A DNA stretch of 64,000 nucleotides from Diplonema papillatum (GCA_030068145.1 JAPJBO010000701.1:58793-122792); one strand, 5' to 3'. Positions 38,101 to 49,000 are shown, counted from the stretch's first letter. Translations and numbers: made by a program. The notes: a model not told the origin generated them from the sequence alone.

Positions 38101-41100
38101 GAGGCGGTCGAGTTCCAAGCCCTCGCCGACTCCCTCGCGACCCTCCGCTACGAGAACGCCGCCGACATCGGCGGGAAGCAGAAGCCGTTCATCGAGGTCG
38201 TCACCGTCGAGCTGCACGTGCTGTTCTCCCCGGGCCCGTACCTCCTCGAGGACCACGGGAGCGCCGGCGGCGCGCTGCCGTCGTTCCTCGCGGTGGACGT
38301 CGCCTTGGAGTTCCCGCTGGTGCTGCAGCAGAAGTACCTGCGCCTCGAGCAGCCGAGCGTGCTGGAGTACAACGAGGGCGTGGACGAGCGGCCGCTGCTG
38401 ACCAGCGGGGTGCTCTCGGAGAGTCCGGTGAACACGCACGTCGACGCGACCGGCCGCGTGTACATCAACACGCTCCCGGCGACCTTCGACGGCGCGGTGG
38501 TGTCCGTCGAGATCGGGGAAGGGTACACCAGCGAGGACCAGATCTACCTGCGCCGCACGGACTTCATCTGGCTCGACGGGACGCAGATCAAGGTCAACCC
38601 GGGGAACCGGGTGATCGGCCGGCTGTCCACCGGGTTCCTCCGGCGGCACCACCCGGCGAACTCGTCCTTCCACAAGGTCCCCCTGCAGCAGCGCGCCCTG
38701 CAGGAGCTTTTCCCGCACGACTTCAGCCCGAGCTTCCCGGGCTGCGTGCAGAAGGTCATCCTGACCGACCAGGCGGGGGCAGACGAGGTGAAGGCGCTGT
38801 TCGAAGCGCTGAAGTTCGTCAACCTTTCGTCGGACCCGGCGGAGGGCGTCCGCACGGTCAACCTGCGCCTGGTGGAGGTGCAGCGGCTCTCGAGCAGCAG
38901 CCTGACGGTCACGGTCGACGTGAACCCGCGCGACGACCCGACCACGTGGACGTTCCCCGACAAGAAGGTCATGTTCCGCGCCGCCGTCGCATCGGACCTG
39001 CCGGCCAGCCTGGTGCCCCTCGCCGAGCCGAACGCCTGCCCCGTGTTCCCGTCGGGGCACATCCAAGACGTGGACACGGTGTTCTTCTCGGGCGGGCACC
39101 TCCGCGTCTCGCTGTCCAACGCGCGCTCCGGCGACCGGCTGTTCATCTTCGCGAAGAACGCGGCCGTCCGCGACGCGGCGAAGCTGAACTACCCGTCGAC
39201 GGCGTCGTCCCCGGATTTGATCCCGGTCGACCCGGCGTGCGGGCTGCGCGTGAAGCACGGGATTCTCCACGCGAAAAAGTCGCTGGCGAGCCTCCGGAAG
39301 CAGAACGCGGCTCTCAGTCGGAAAGACGGCAAAGGGGCGAACATCCGGTGCTTCGAGCTGCCGGGGACCGACGAGAAGATGAAGAGGGTGCAAGTGTGGT
39401 ACGGGAACGACGTCCTCGGAATCGCGACGTTCATCTTCGCCGCGAAGGGCGCGGGTGCTGCGACTGCCGGGGGAACCGGCGGCGGAACCGGCGGCGGGAA
39501 GACGGCTCTCGCCAAGGGCCAGAGCTTCCGCGGGAACAAGCGGAAGCAGGCCCGGCAAGACAGCCCCCCGAACAACCCGGCATCAGACGGCGGGCAAAGC
39601 GGCAAGCCCGAGCAGGGCAATCCCAGTGTGAGCCCCAAAGGGGCTGGGTTGAAGCTGATCAAGTACAAACCGGCCGCGAGCGACGAGGGCGACAAGGCGA
39701 CCGGCGCCGCCGGCGGCGTGTTCTCGTTCCGCAAGCAGAAGGACCTCAGCCCGACCCCCGGCGCCGCTTCGCCGGCCCGGGGCGGGTCGCGGCACGCCAG
39801 TGAGGCGTTGGAACACTTCTACACGTCGTCGGACACCGCGAACCGGCGGCCGCTGAAGCGGCAAAAGTCGGCGAAGTGCCTGCAGATCCCGACGAACGCC
39901 CTCGTGCCCGCAGACGACCCGCCGACGGCGGACGACTGCGTCGAAATCCTGATCCAGTTCATGGAGCTGCCGTACGGCGTCGCGAGCATCCCAGGCATCC
40001 AGCACCTGCTCCGTTCCATCGGGTACTCGTCCGTGCACCTCTGCCCGATCGAAGGGCAGCGGTCGCTGGAGGCGGAGCTGCTGGTCGGCCGGACCGTGAA
40101 GAAGTCAGCGCAGATCCCGCCCAGGGTGTTCGCCATCGCGGACTGCTCGAACACATTGCTGAAGGAGAAGGTCTCGCTCAAGGTGACCATGTCGCTCATG
40201 AGGGTGCCGCCCAAACACTGCGAGTTTTCGTACTTGGAGGGCAGCGGCGCGAAGCGGTTCGCGCCGTTTGAAGTGGTGCTCAGCGAGGAAGGCGAGGTCG
40301 AGAGCTACAACGGGGGATCCGTCGTCGTCCGCATCGTCGAAGGCCTCACCTCCGACGACATCCTCAGCGTGAAGGACGGGATCGAACCGGACGCCCTGGT
40401 GTTCGTCCCGAAGGTCTTCGCCGCCTCCTCCGGCAACGCCGAGTGCCTCCGGCTCTGCTCCGAACTCGAAGAAGAAGACCAGCCCCCCCTCCCGAGCGCC
40501 GACGCCGCCGGCGCGCCGGCCCCGGCCGGTGTCACCGAGCCCCAGCTCGGCCCCGACTTCGCGGAGGAAGTCCACAGCAGCGGCAGCAGCAGCAGGAGCA
40601 GCAGCAGCAGCAGCAGCAGCAGCGCCGGCAGTGCAACCAGCGGTGCGGGGGTCCCAGCGCAGGCGGAGGAACGCTTGGCAGCGGACCCCGGCGAAGAGCA
40701 CAGCGACGAGACGGACGAGCTGCTGCCGGCCGAGTTTGCCGCCGAAAAAGAGGACCCGCCGGACGCCAGCGAGGGAAGCGCCGGGTCGGTCCGGCAGCGC
40801 GACGCGTCGTTGGAATTCTCGCTCTACCCCGAAAGCAGCACCGGGGGCGACGACGCTGTCGGGACCCCGCAGACAAACGACGCCGGCCCCACCAAGACTA
40901 CCAAGGAGGACCCGGGTAGACCCGGCCAGCCGAGCGGCGCGAGCAGCGAAGGTAGTACCATGACAGAGCTGGAGGATGGCGAGTCCGACAGGTACAGCGA
41001 AGCGTGGGAAGACGACCAGCTGGGCTCTTGCCAACCGGGCGTTGCAGACGGGGCGGGGCAGACGCCGATCCCCGGGAACGACGTGGCGCAGCATCCCGAC

Positions 41101-42603
41101 GCCTCCAGTCGCCAGCAACAGCAGGCAGGCGACGTGGAAACCTCCCGTCTCCCGCCGGAAGGCGATGCGTCGGCGCCAGGGGGGCGGTACCCGCGAACCC
41201 AACGGCGGACCAGCCGGTGCGACGCGCTGGAAGTCCTGGTGCACCAGTTCGCGGAGGAGTCCGACCCAACGGGGGAGGCGGCGCAAGATCCCGCCCGAGT
41301 CGGCTTGGCCGACCTGGTTGCGATGGAGGTCAGCCTGCAGAGACCGCCAATTCCACCTCAAGAGGAAGGTGGGGGCCAAAGGCGCACCAGTCGGTGCGAC
41401 GCGCTGCGCGACCTCGTAACCAGCGCCGACCAACTCCCGTTCGATGGCCCGGGAAGCGTCGACGGCACCCAGCAGCAACATCTTGCAGCGGTAGAGCGCA
41501 GAGACAGCCCGTCGAGGCGAGCCAGCCGGTGCGACGCTTTGAAGGAGCTGATAGGAGGCCACGTGGACACGATGGACCTGGCCGAGCTGGTTGCAATGGA
41601 AGTGAGCCTCCAAAGACCCCCCCTGCCGCCTCGAGGAGGAGGAGAAGGAAAATTCGACGAATACGAAGAAAACGAAGACGAAGCAAGAGGAGGAAAACTC
41701 GAAGCCAGCGCCCCCCCAACGCAGCAAGACGCCCCCCGCGCCGCGTCGCCGCCGGCCGGAGACGACCCCGTCCCGCCGTCCGGCGAAGCGGCCCCGCCCG
41801 TGCAGACCGTCCTGGCTAGAAAAGCCGCCCAAGGCAACCCTGCGCCGCACCGGAACCGGGTCGGCTCGGCGTTCGTCGAGCGGTACCGGGAGATCTGCGA
41901 GGCGATGCTCGCGTCGAGGAGGAAGGAGGCGGGCGAGGAAGAGGACCCGGGCGCCGGGCGCACGGGGTCGTGGCAGGTGGTGAAGCCGGGGGAGGGCGAG
42001 GTCGGCATCGCGGTGGTGGGGTACGGGTATATAAAGGTCATGTTCCACGAGAACGGACCGCCCGTGTACCGGCGGGAGGCGCTGCAGGTGCTCCGGAACG
42101 TGACGTACACCAACTCGAGCAACAACCCGGAGACGTTGGAAAAACTCTTCCAGTTTTCCCTGCGCGACAAGGAGCGGCAGACGGCGTCGCGCGCGTTCGT
42201 GAAGATGACGGTGCAGTGCGTCAACGACCCCACCGTGATCCTCCTCCCAAGCGACAAGCTGCACTACCGCCAGTGCACTACGGCCCAGGACCACGCGCAC
42301 CGCCGCGGCTTCCTCCCCATCGCCCCGTTGGGGCGGTCCTGCCTCCACGACCCGGACACAGACGACTTCTGCAAAGGGTTCCTGATCGTCGAGTCCGTCG
42401 GCGGCGTCACGAAAGTGGACACCCTCGGCTTCCTCTCCGCGGACCAGCAGATCGAGGAGATCGCCTTGTTCAACAAGGCTTGCGGCGACGCCGTCGAAAA
42501 GCAGCTCGACCCGCCCATCGTCCACGTCGGCGAAAAAATCGAAGGCGGTGAAGGCCAGGCCCTGACCGTCGGATCGCCGACCGGACCCGTCATCGGCAGG
42601 CTG
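35140..42603 (+). CDS. Giant protein with cadherin-like repeats, exon 1
   Basis: A 2,488-codon exon from ATG 35140. The N-terminal ~500 residues are low-complexity with internal repeats: three CQHGYYTGT…RHSRHGEPAQ units at about 215–310 and two FDGESSxPEACRKEARRGETS units near 413 and 453. About 520–740 is an Ala/Arg/Glu helical, coiled-coil-like part. From about 980 come repeats resembling cadherin-like tandem domains of bacterial adhesins: a VSVEIGEGYTSED or VVVRIVEGLTSDD strand pair, and later RTVNLRLVE … TVTVDVNPRDDP or KLFQFSLRDKE … MTVQCVNDPT. Between them lie basic linkers and a poly-Ser run near 1811–1830. Near 2024–2135 are three RR(T/A)SRCDAL motifs. No signal peptide or membrane segment is seen, unlike typical adhesins. 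The exon must end near 42603, because the repeat pattern breaks there and resumes at 43403. The long minus-strand frames here are shadows. Confidence 0.75.
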
Positions 42604-43402
42604 GTGTTTCCGAAAAATGCTTGCGCGGTGTGTGGCTTTTTTTCGTCTCTTTCAGCCGAGAAAGGACAACTTTGGTCCTTTGGGACGGCAATTCCTTTGT
42701 GTTAACAGTGCATTGTTGATGGCAGCGTGCTGCATGAACCCTCACGAAAGCAGGTGAGTTCCGCTTGTGTGCACAACGAACTCGCGGGCCGCCTGCCCAC
42801 CAAGTTGACAGTTACCGGAGACTCAAAAGTACCGGCTTCTTAAAACTCGGAACAGTCTCGAATTCGAGGCGGGTGCAGAAACTGCAGTTCAGCAGACGGC
42901 ATCGCATCGTGCTTTGCCAGAATATTCTTGCCAAATCGGCATCGTCTGATATTGACCGTATGCAAGTCCTGCACGGAGTAGTTGACTAGACCTCCTCTAC
43001 GGCCAACCTGAGACACCGACCATCTATACCATAACTAATGCTAAAACAGGGACGCGACTTGGCCATCCACCTCAACGATCGCTCGACGTTCCACATTGAC
43101 CTGCCGCTGGTGTGCCTCATGTTTTCAACCGAACCGTTGCAGAGAGACAACCCAAAATTAGAATATATCACCGCACCTCGACAGGTAGGCTTCGTTGCTT
43201 GTTGCCCACTGTCACAGTGTGTCTCTCAGATCCTCCCAGCTTCGACTGGCACCAGTTGCGCGTTCAACCATAGTAAAGACGTCGAAAGCTTTTTGGACAC
43301 CAGTCACCAGCATCCGCAGAGTATCACGAAAAGTCGCTGGGCAAACCCCCGTTTTTCTGACCCCTCTTTCCTCCGGAGAAATGAAACCTTCTCACCCGCC
43401 AG
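42604..43402 (+). other. Intron 1 of the giant gene (phase 0)
   Basis: Donor CTG|GTGTTT at 42603/42604, acceptor CACCCGCCAG| at 43402 after a pyrimidine-rich stretch. Joining puts VIGRL before MTVLLNCVYFTN, restoring the domain pattern seen in the other repeats (VLRNVTYTN). The last ~200 bp resemble the last ~190 bp of the intron ending at 55165. Confidence 0.75.
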
Positions 43403-44203
43403 ATGACCGTCCTGCTCAACTGCGTCTACTTCACGAACGACGGCACGTGGGAACCGTCGCACCGCGGGTCGCGGCTGTACCGCATCCGCGTGTCGGACGG
43501 CAAAGAAGAAGGGAAGACGATGCTCACGGTGAACCTGCAGCCGCCGCTCGTCCACGTCGCCGGCATGCAGAGCACCGTGACCGTCACAGAGCCCCCGACG
43601 GTGGCGGCCCCTGCAGTTCTGCTGCCGAAGGCGATCGCCAGCGTGCCTGCCCGGAAGACGCTGGCCGAAGGCTGGCTCGAGTGCCGGCTGGTCGGCCCCG
43701 GGGTCGAGGAGACCGACCTCGTCTTCCTCCACGTGAAGGACCCGGCGTACACGGTCACGCGCGACACAATCGCCTTCAACAACGAGTACGTGGCCAGGGT
43801 CACCGCCGGCCGCGACTGGGTGCGCCTCGACAACTTCGGCGCGGGCCCAAAGCAGCGCGTCGACAAGAAGCGGCTGCAGGAGCTGGTCCGCATGTTCTGC
43901 TACGCTTCGGTCCCCGCCGAAGACCTCAAGCGGCAGCCGCCCGCCGCGCCGGCGCCCGACCCGCAGCCGCCGCCGGAACTGTGCCAGCCGCCCGGCGATG
44001 TGGCCGCGAGCTGCAAGCAGGTCCTCGTGCGCACCTCCGACCTCACCCCCGAGCCCGGCGGCTCCGGGGTCGAGGTGTCGGCCATCCGCGTGTTCGTCAA
44101 GAGGGTGGCCAGACCCAACGCGGGCCGCCAGGCGCTGCGCGCCGTCACCGCCCTGTTCCGGCTGGGCGAGGACACCCGCAAGTCCGCCGAACTGCGGGCA
44201 TCG
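43403..44203 (+). CDS. Giant gene, exon 2 (cadherin-like domain end and Pro-rich segment)
   Basis: Begins in phase 0 after the intron with the second half of a cadherin-like repeat (YRIRVSDGKEEGKTMLTVNL, then VTVTEPPTV). A helical/β segment (LVGPGVEETDLVFLHVKD … MFCYASVPAEDLKRQPP), a Pro-rich linker and another short domain ending RLGEDTRKSAELRAS follow. I end the exon at GCATCG|GTACTA (44203), because this donor is in phase 0 with an acceptor at 46567 and because a 21-bp minisatellite follows. The frame stays open to a stop at 44386, so an unspliced ending is the alternative. Confidence 0.55.
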
Positions 44204-44245
44204 GTACTAGGAGTAGGACCCACGGTGCCCAAAGAGCAAGAGCAA

Positions 44246-44350
44246 GAGCCTGTTGGTGACCAGCAAGAGCCTGTTGGTGACCAGCAAGAGCCTGTTGGTG
44301 ACCAGCAAGAGCCTGTTGGTGACCAGCAAGAGCCTGCTGGAGACATACAA
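44246..44350 (+). repeat. 21-bp minisatellite (GAGCCTGTTGGTGACCAGCAA)
   Basis: Five near-identical units starting GAGCCTGTTGGTGACCAGCA, reading EPVGDQQ in the exon-2 frame if not spliced out. Confidence 0.93.
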
Positions 44351-44504
44351 GGGCCACCTGCAAGATCTGGTGAGCTTACGGGGTAGTACACACTCTTCCA
44401 GAACCCGCGGGACCCACAAAACCCACGGTGCCTGAAGGTATTACCAAGACAGTGCTCAAAAGAGCAAGAAGCTGCAGGACCTACAAGTGCTAACAAGGAG
44501 TTAA

Positions 44505-44866
44505 AGAGGCTGCAGGAGCTGGTCCGCATGTTCTGCTACGCTTCGGTCCCCGCCGAAGACCTCAAGCGGCAGCCGCCCGCCGGCGCCCGACCCGCAACCG
44601 CCGCCGGAACTGTGCCAGCCGCCCGGCGATGTGGCCGCGAGCTGCAAGCAACTCGTGCGCACCTCCGACCTGACCCTTTGCGCTCGCCGCCGTCACCCGC
44701 ACCTACGAAGCGCTCGCGAAGACGGGCAAGCCGCCGGCCCTGCGCAAGCGGACCGTCGGCGAGCACTTGGTCATCCCCGTGTTCCCGGGATCCACCAGCG
44801 AGAAGCTCCTGCTTCCCATCACAGCCGATGTGGCTCGAGCCGGGCAACCCGGCGACATGTAGCCAG
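44505..44866 (+). pseudogene. Rearranged duplicate of exon 2
   Basis: Matches 43870–44045 (CGGCTGCAGGAGCTGGTCCG-like start, MFCYASVPAEDLKRQPP) but with 5-bp and 3-bp deletions and a deletion of about 90 bp. In a shifted frame it then continues as a coherent domain end, VGEHLVIPVFPGSTSEKLLL, up to TAG 44866. It seems to preserve a domain ending that exon 2 has lost. Confidence 0.6.
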
Positions 44867-45287
44867 AGGGGTGTAGTCGAAGCGAGTCGATGACATGTCA
44901 CCCGAAGGCTGTTGACATCGAGGCGGTTGCTGCCCGCGTGACCCCGCTCGAGCAGAAGCTGCGCTGCACCCCCCTTTTGTCGCTCTTGCCGAAGAGTCGG
45001 GTGCTAGGTCCGGGCAAGGGCCTCTCTCCTTTTTCTCCCGCACGTGTGCGCTGTGTGGAACTCTCTTTTCCAAGGGACCCTTCACCGCCAGCAGCAGCGT
45101 CGCGATGCTTTTAGTCTACTCCCGTGCTACCGTTCTCCCTCCTGGTTGAAGGTCCCTGAGTCTGCGTCGAACAGATTCCTCTGCAAAGTGCTCGGAGGCG
45201 TCTCCCAGCGCTCTTTTCTTTCGACCGAGGCGTGGTGTGTGTGAGAGAGAGCGTGCATCAAAACAAGATAGAGGGTGTGGTAGTCAC

Positions 45288-45380
45288 GCCTTAGCAGTCC
45301 CAGGGCCTCTTCCCATCCACTGTATGTGTTCTCGCGGCCATCGCTACCGCGCTGACCTTTTCCGAGAGAGAACCCGTCAA
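45288..45380 (+). repeat. Dispersed CGCTACCGCGCTGACC repeat, copy 3
   Basis: CACGCCTTAGCAGTCCCAGG, CCATCCACTGTATGTGTTCTC and CGCTACCGCGCTGACCTTTT in the same order as at 30955–31075. Confidence 0.8.
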
Positions 45381-46194
45381 AACAAGGCAACCTATGCAGG
45401 CCTCCACCGTCAAGTGGGCTGGGCTAGGTCCGGGGCGGCGCCTGCCTGGCAGGGACTGGGACGGGGGTAGTCACGCCCAGATGAAGAAGCCAGGTTGGAC
45501 GGTTGTTTACCATGTGCACAAGGCATCGTATAGGTGTCGCTTCAGCTTGACGGGTGGTGGCCTATTGAGATGCACTTTCTGGTATCTCGTCATGCTCGTC
45601 GGGTTTGCAGGATACGAAACGAGAGAAAGATTTCTTCCCGTCCAACGACACCCCCCCCCCAACCACCTGGTTCTTGGGTGGCTTGACGACTGCGGCAGCA
45701 TTCCCGCAGTGAGACTGTAAGACTTTCCGACAGCAGCATGGTGGTAGTGTATACATACGTACACATCCGTGCTGCTGCTACGTACACCACTGCATGTGCA
45801 TGTAGAGGATACAGTACTCCTACTGCTACGTGTGATGCTACGCTGCATGCTCGGTGGGAGTGAGGCGGGAAAACGAGGATTCTGATGCCGGTTCTGAGTA
45901 CGAACTTGTCACCGGCTTCCGGCCTGAGGAAATACCGCGCGCAAACACACGAACACAGGAGGTCAGGGCCAACGAAAGGAACCTAAAGTAAACAATGGAG
46001 AGGAGCGACGGAATGAAGTCCGCCAGCATGGTGTCACGACACGTGTCTAATGATAGCTTCAGCTCGGTATGCCTGGATCTTGTCTGCCCAGTTGTTTGGT
46101 TGGTTTGGCTGGTGTGGGTTGGGGGCCTCTGGCGCCTCCTGTCGTCCGCTTTGATCGTACCCCCCCTACACCCGGAAAGCGGATGTGGCACCCG

Positions 46195-46395
46195 CTTTTT
46201 CAACTCCAGCTTTAGCTCAAGCTTCTGACTCGGGCAACGTATCGTGGGACACCACGTTGTGGGAAAGTTGTGGGGGCACACACGTACTGGCATACATACA
46301 CGACCACGCAGCTTCAGCTCCAGCTTCTGGCTCGGGCAACGTATCGTGGGACCACACGTTGTGGGAAAGTTGTGGGGGCACACATACGTACCACA
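46195..46395 (+). repeat. Two ~85-bp direct repeats carrying a MITE end
   Basis: Copies at about 46200–46286 and 46309–46393, both running CTCCAGCTT … CTTCTG … CTCGGGCAACGTATCGTGGG … GGGAAAGTTGTGGGGGCACA. The first half is the CTCAGAAGCTGGAG MITE end in inverse orientation. Confidence 0.85.
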
Positions 46396-46567
46396 GATTT
46401 TTGGCTATACCGAGTTCCAAAAGGGTGCCGATACATGCCGTGGATAGCTCTTTCCACCCCCCAAAAAAATTCCGATCTTGCTCAAGATTTGACCTACACA
46501 TGGCGGAAACGAGGAAGGAAAAATCTGTGACGCTTTTTCGCGGAATGAGTGATACACGACCACGCAG

Positions 46568-47700
46568 GAGCCGACGACGGTGCACACGACGCCGAGCGGA
46601 ACGCCGACGAGGGACTCGAACCTGAGCTTCCACGTGGACGTGGTTCCCGACCACGCCGCGACGGCGGTGATCCGGAAGGGGTCTCCGACGCCGAAGCGCG
46701 AGAAGCGCGGGGCACCCGGGACCAAGCTGTCGGCCACCACGTCGCCCAGCCGCGGCGGCGGGAAGCCGAAGAAGCAGGGCATCCCGCAGCTCTCGCTGAC
46801 CTCCGTGCAGCTCGGCGAGGCGTCGGCCCTCGCGTCCGCCCGCCTGGGCACCGGCCGCCTGGCCACCGGACGGAGGAGCGTGCGGATGACGATGCAGCCC
46901 GCGGTGCCGAAGCTGCCTATCCACGGGCTCGCGACGCTATTCGAGCGCGACAACGCGCAGGCACTGACGTCGGCCCGAGACATCCTCGTCTCCGCCCGCG
47001 ACGGCGTCACCACAACCCGGACGCAACGCCTGCACAACGGCAACAAGTCCGTGGAAGAGCTGCAGCAGCAGCTGGAGGCCTCGGAGGAGCGCGCGTTGTC
47101 GGCGGCGGAGACGGGCATGCAGCTGCTGACCCGCATCCACGACCTCGAGGAGGAGATCGAGGACAAGGACGAGGAGATCAGCATGCTCAAGAGCGAGCAG
47201 ACCGACCTGGTCCAGGAGATCCGGACGCTCAAGATGACGCTGACCAACTACAAAGCCGACCGGATCTACACCGAGGAGCAGATGCTGCAGATGCGGCGCG
47301 ACAAAGAGGACATGATGGGCAGCGAAGCCTGGATGGCGGCCAACGCGGACAACCGCCTCGAAGCAGCCCGCTGGGCGGAGCGGAAGGCCGTCGAGCTCGT
47401 GAAGGACGCGAAGAGGGTCGCCGCCAGCATCCCGGTCATCGAGTCCGACGAGCTCGCTGCACGGTTCATGATCTCCGCCGAGGAAGGCAAGAGCAGGTCG
47501 GAGACCAACCAGTACTTCCTGCACCACTGCGTCAAGGACGCGTCGATGCTCTATCGCGCGGTCCGTCGGTTCAATCTGGACCCGAACACGGTCGGCATGA
47601 GGCTGCCCATGCGCTGCACCGAGTCCATGGTCCTCAAGCGCACGAAATACCTCCGCCGCTGGAAGCCGTGCCTCATGACGCTCGACATGGAGCACTACAG
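46568..47700 (+). CDS. Coiled-coil exon ending in the first half of a PH domain (exon 3)
   Basis: Open from the acceptor at 46567 with no ATG near its start, so it is an internal exon. After a basic, Ser/Gly-rich stretch it has a long coiled coil (about 47040–47340: VEELQQQLEASEERALS, LEEEIEDKDEEISMLKSEQ), then a helical region and, at the end, TKYLRRWKPCLMTLDMEHY. The last is the typical opening of a pleckstrin-homology domain (strand 1–2 with the Arg-Trp-Lys). The exon ends in phase 2 at CTACAG|GTGTGG and joins to 55166. PH domains usually bind phosphoinositides or proteins at membranes. The frame stays open to 47806, but that tail is non-PH and intronic. Confidence 0.75.
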
Positions 47701-47839
47701 GTGTGGTCCTGCTCGACGTCCATCCGCGGGGGTCCTCTCAATTTTCTGGGAACTAACTAGAAACTTTCTAGAATGTAGTTTGTTCATTGTTTTAGCCGTT
47801 CAGTAACCAACTATAGTATACATACAAAAGGTGTCACGG

Positions 47840-47862
47840 GATAAGCCGCTGCTTAGCGGCTT
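47840..47862 (+). other. Small hairpin AAGCCGCT/AGCGGCTT
   Basis: An eight-base-pair stem with a short loop inside the intron. Probably fortuitous or a repeat remnant. Confidence 0.35.
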
Positions 47863-48033
47863 CATCACGCGGGCGGCCCTGAGATTACCCCCCTCAGGCG
47901 ACACCACTGTTTACCTTTAACCATCCTTCAACCCTCTTCGAAACAGCTGCCCCCCCGCTCACCCCGGGCAAAAGCTTACCGCGGGGGGATGGGGGTGTTT
48001 CAGTCTGCATTCCTTCACACGGTGAGGTCCATC

Positions 48034-48176
48034 CTCAGAAGCTGGACTTAAAGAGGACGTGCCCGAGGCGCACCCGAAAAGCGGGTGTACTGCAACCAAA
48101 ACGCGTGTAAGTCCACACCCGAAAACCGGGTGTGACGCTCCCTTTTTTAACTCCAGCTTTGACTCCAGCTTCTGAG
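48034..48176. mobile_element. CTCAGAAGCTGG MITE, 143 bp
   Basis: Ends CTCAGAAGCTGGA and its inverse. Inside are GCGGGTGT/ACACCCG palindromic blocks like those in the 32986–33152 element. Relatives at 20475, 46195–46395 and 54784–54832. No clear target duplication. Confidence 0.7.
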
Positions 48177-48228
48177 GCAGAACAAAGTAAGCACAAGGCA
48201 GCCCCTCGAGTATTTCCTTCCTTAGTAG

Positions 48229-48522
48229 CAACTACATTACGTCCCCAACGAACCTGCCGCCAAGTTTGCCAGAGCCAAAAGGTGTTTCGAGTGTGGGAAG
48301 ATTCACACAGGGAAGTGTGAAGCAGAAAAGGAGAGCCGGAAGGAAAGCGGGAAGAGAAGCAGTCTGCAGCTGCAGAAGATGCAAGCAGCAGAGGGATGGG
48401 GAGCCCCCATTTACATGGAATGCAAAAGCTGCCGGAAGAAGGTGAACTACACCTCAGACGGCGAAAATCTTGTCTGCCGGAACCCTCAGCGGGGGCGACC
48501 CCTACCACCCATCCAATTCTAA
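48229..48522 (+). pseudogene. Gag-like zinc-knuckle fragment
   Basis: An open frame without ATG, from a TAG at 48226 to TAA 48522. It encodes CFECGKIHTGKC, a compact CCHC-type zinc knuckle, a basic/Gln helix, and a second Cys set (MECKSCRKKV … GENLVCR). This is the kind of nucleic-acid-binding end found in retroelement Gag proteins. Sequence after it (48545–48660) continues to look coding in another frame (NRLEKLVGSPAEKWEKV). Probably the remains of a retroelement other than the complete one downstream. Confidence 0.5.
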
Positions 48523-48617
48523 TGCCCACTTCCACTCCCACTCCATGCCAGCTCTCTGACTGCGGTTAACCGGCTCGAAAAGCTGGTGGGATCTCCAGCA
48601 GAAAAGTGGGAAAAAGT

Positions 48618-48760
48618 GGAGCCAGCAACAGTATACGAGGCGTCGAAGGGTATCAGAGCCCCGTTTTCTTTTTTTTTTTCTTGAGAGGGATAAACACGCA
48701 GTCTTTTTCCCTCAGGTTTTATTGTCGCAAACGAATCACCGCGTGCATCGGGCGGCGCCC
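48618..48760 (+). mobile_element. Truncated left end of a second YR-type retroelement copy
   Basis: GTGGAGCCAGCAACAGTATA and then CGAAGGGTATCAGAGCCCCG with a T run precede a divergent version of repeat A (GAGAGGGATAAACACGCAGT … GGTTTTATT). The same leader recurs at 48938–49000 right before A1 of the complete element. Confidence 0.65.
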
Positions 48761-49000
48761 ACAGCACGGAACTAAGCGCCCATGCGGGGCTTCAAGCTCA
48801 TTAGACAATCGACGCATACCACACGAACGTATCAGGTTACCACACAACGTAAGCACACTCTCCCCGGTAGCTCCGGTCAGTTGACCTCCGCCGGGTTTAA
48901 AAAAGTTACCCCAAGTTGCGATGCCCCCCAAGCAGCTAGTGGAGCCAGCAACAGTATACGAGGCGCCGAAGGGTATCAGAGCCCCGTTTTTTTTTTTTTT

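Larger units (their letters stand above)
44204..46567 (+). other. Proposed intron 2 with minisatellite and exon relic
   Basis: Donor GTACTAGG, acceptor GACCACGCAG|GAG. It contains a 21-bp minisatellite, a rearranged copy of exon 2, the dispersed CGCTACCGCGCTGACC module and a duplicated 85-bp block. The next exon has no ATG after its upstream stop (TGA 46550), which demands an upstream exon; exon 2 fits in phase. The join itself is inference. Confidence 0.45.

Noticed and set aside
36682..39558. 958-codon minus-strand frame opposite the giant gene
   Set aside because: Arg/Leu/Val-rich shadow caused by high GC; the plus strand carries domain repeats and intron phase agreement.
40105..42525. 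806-codon minus-strand frame
   Set aside because: Same reason; it is antisense to recognisable cadherin-like strands.
47840..47862. Hairpin considered as a bacterial-type terminator
   Set aside because: No T-run follows, and the context is a eukaryotic intron.
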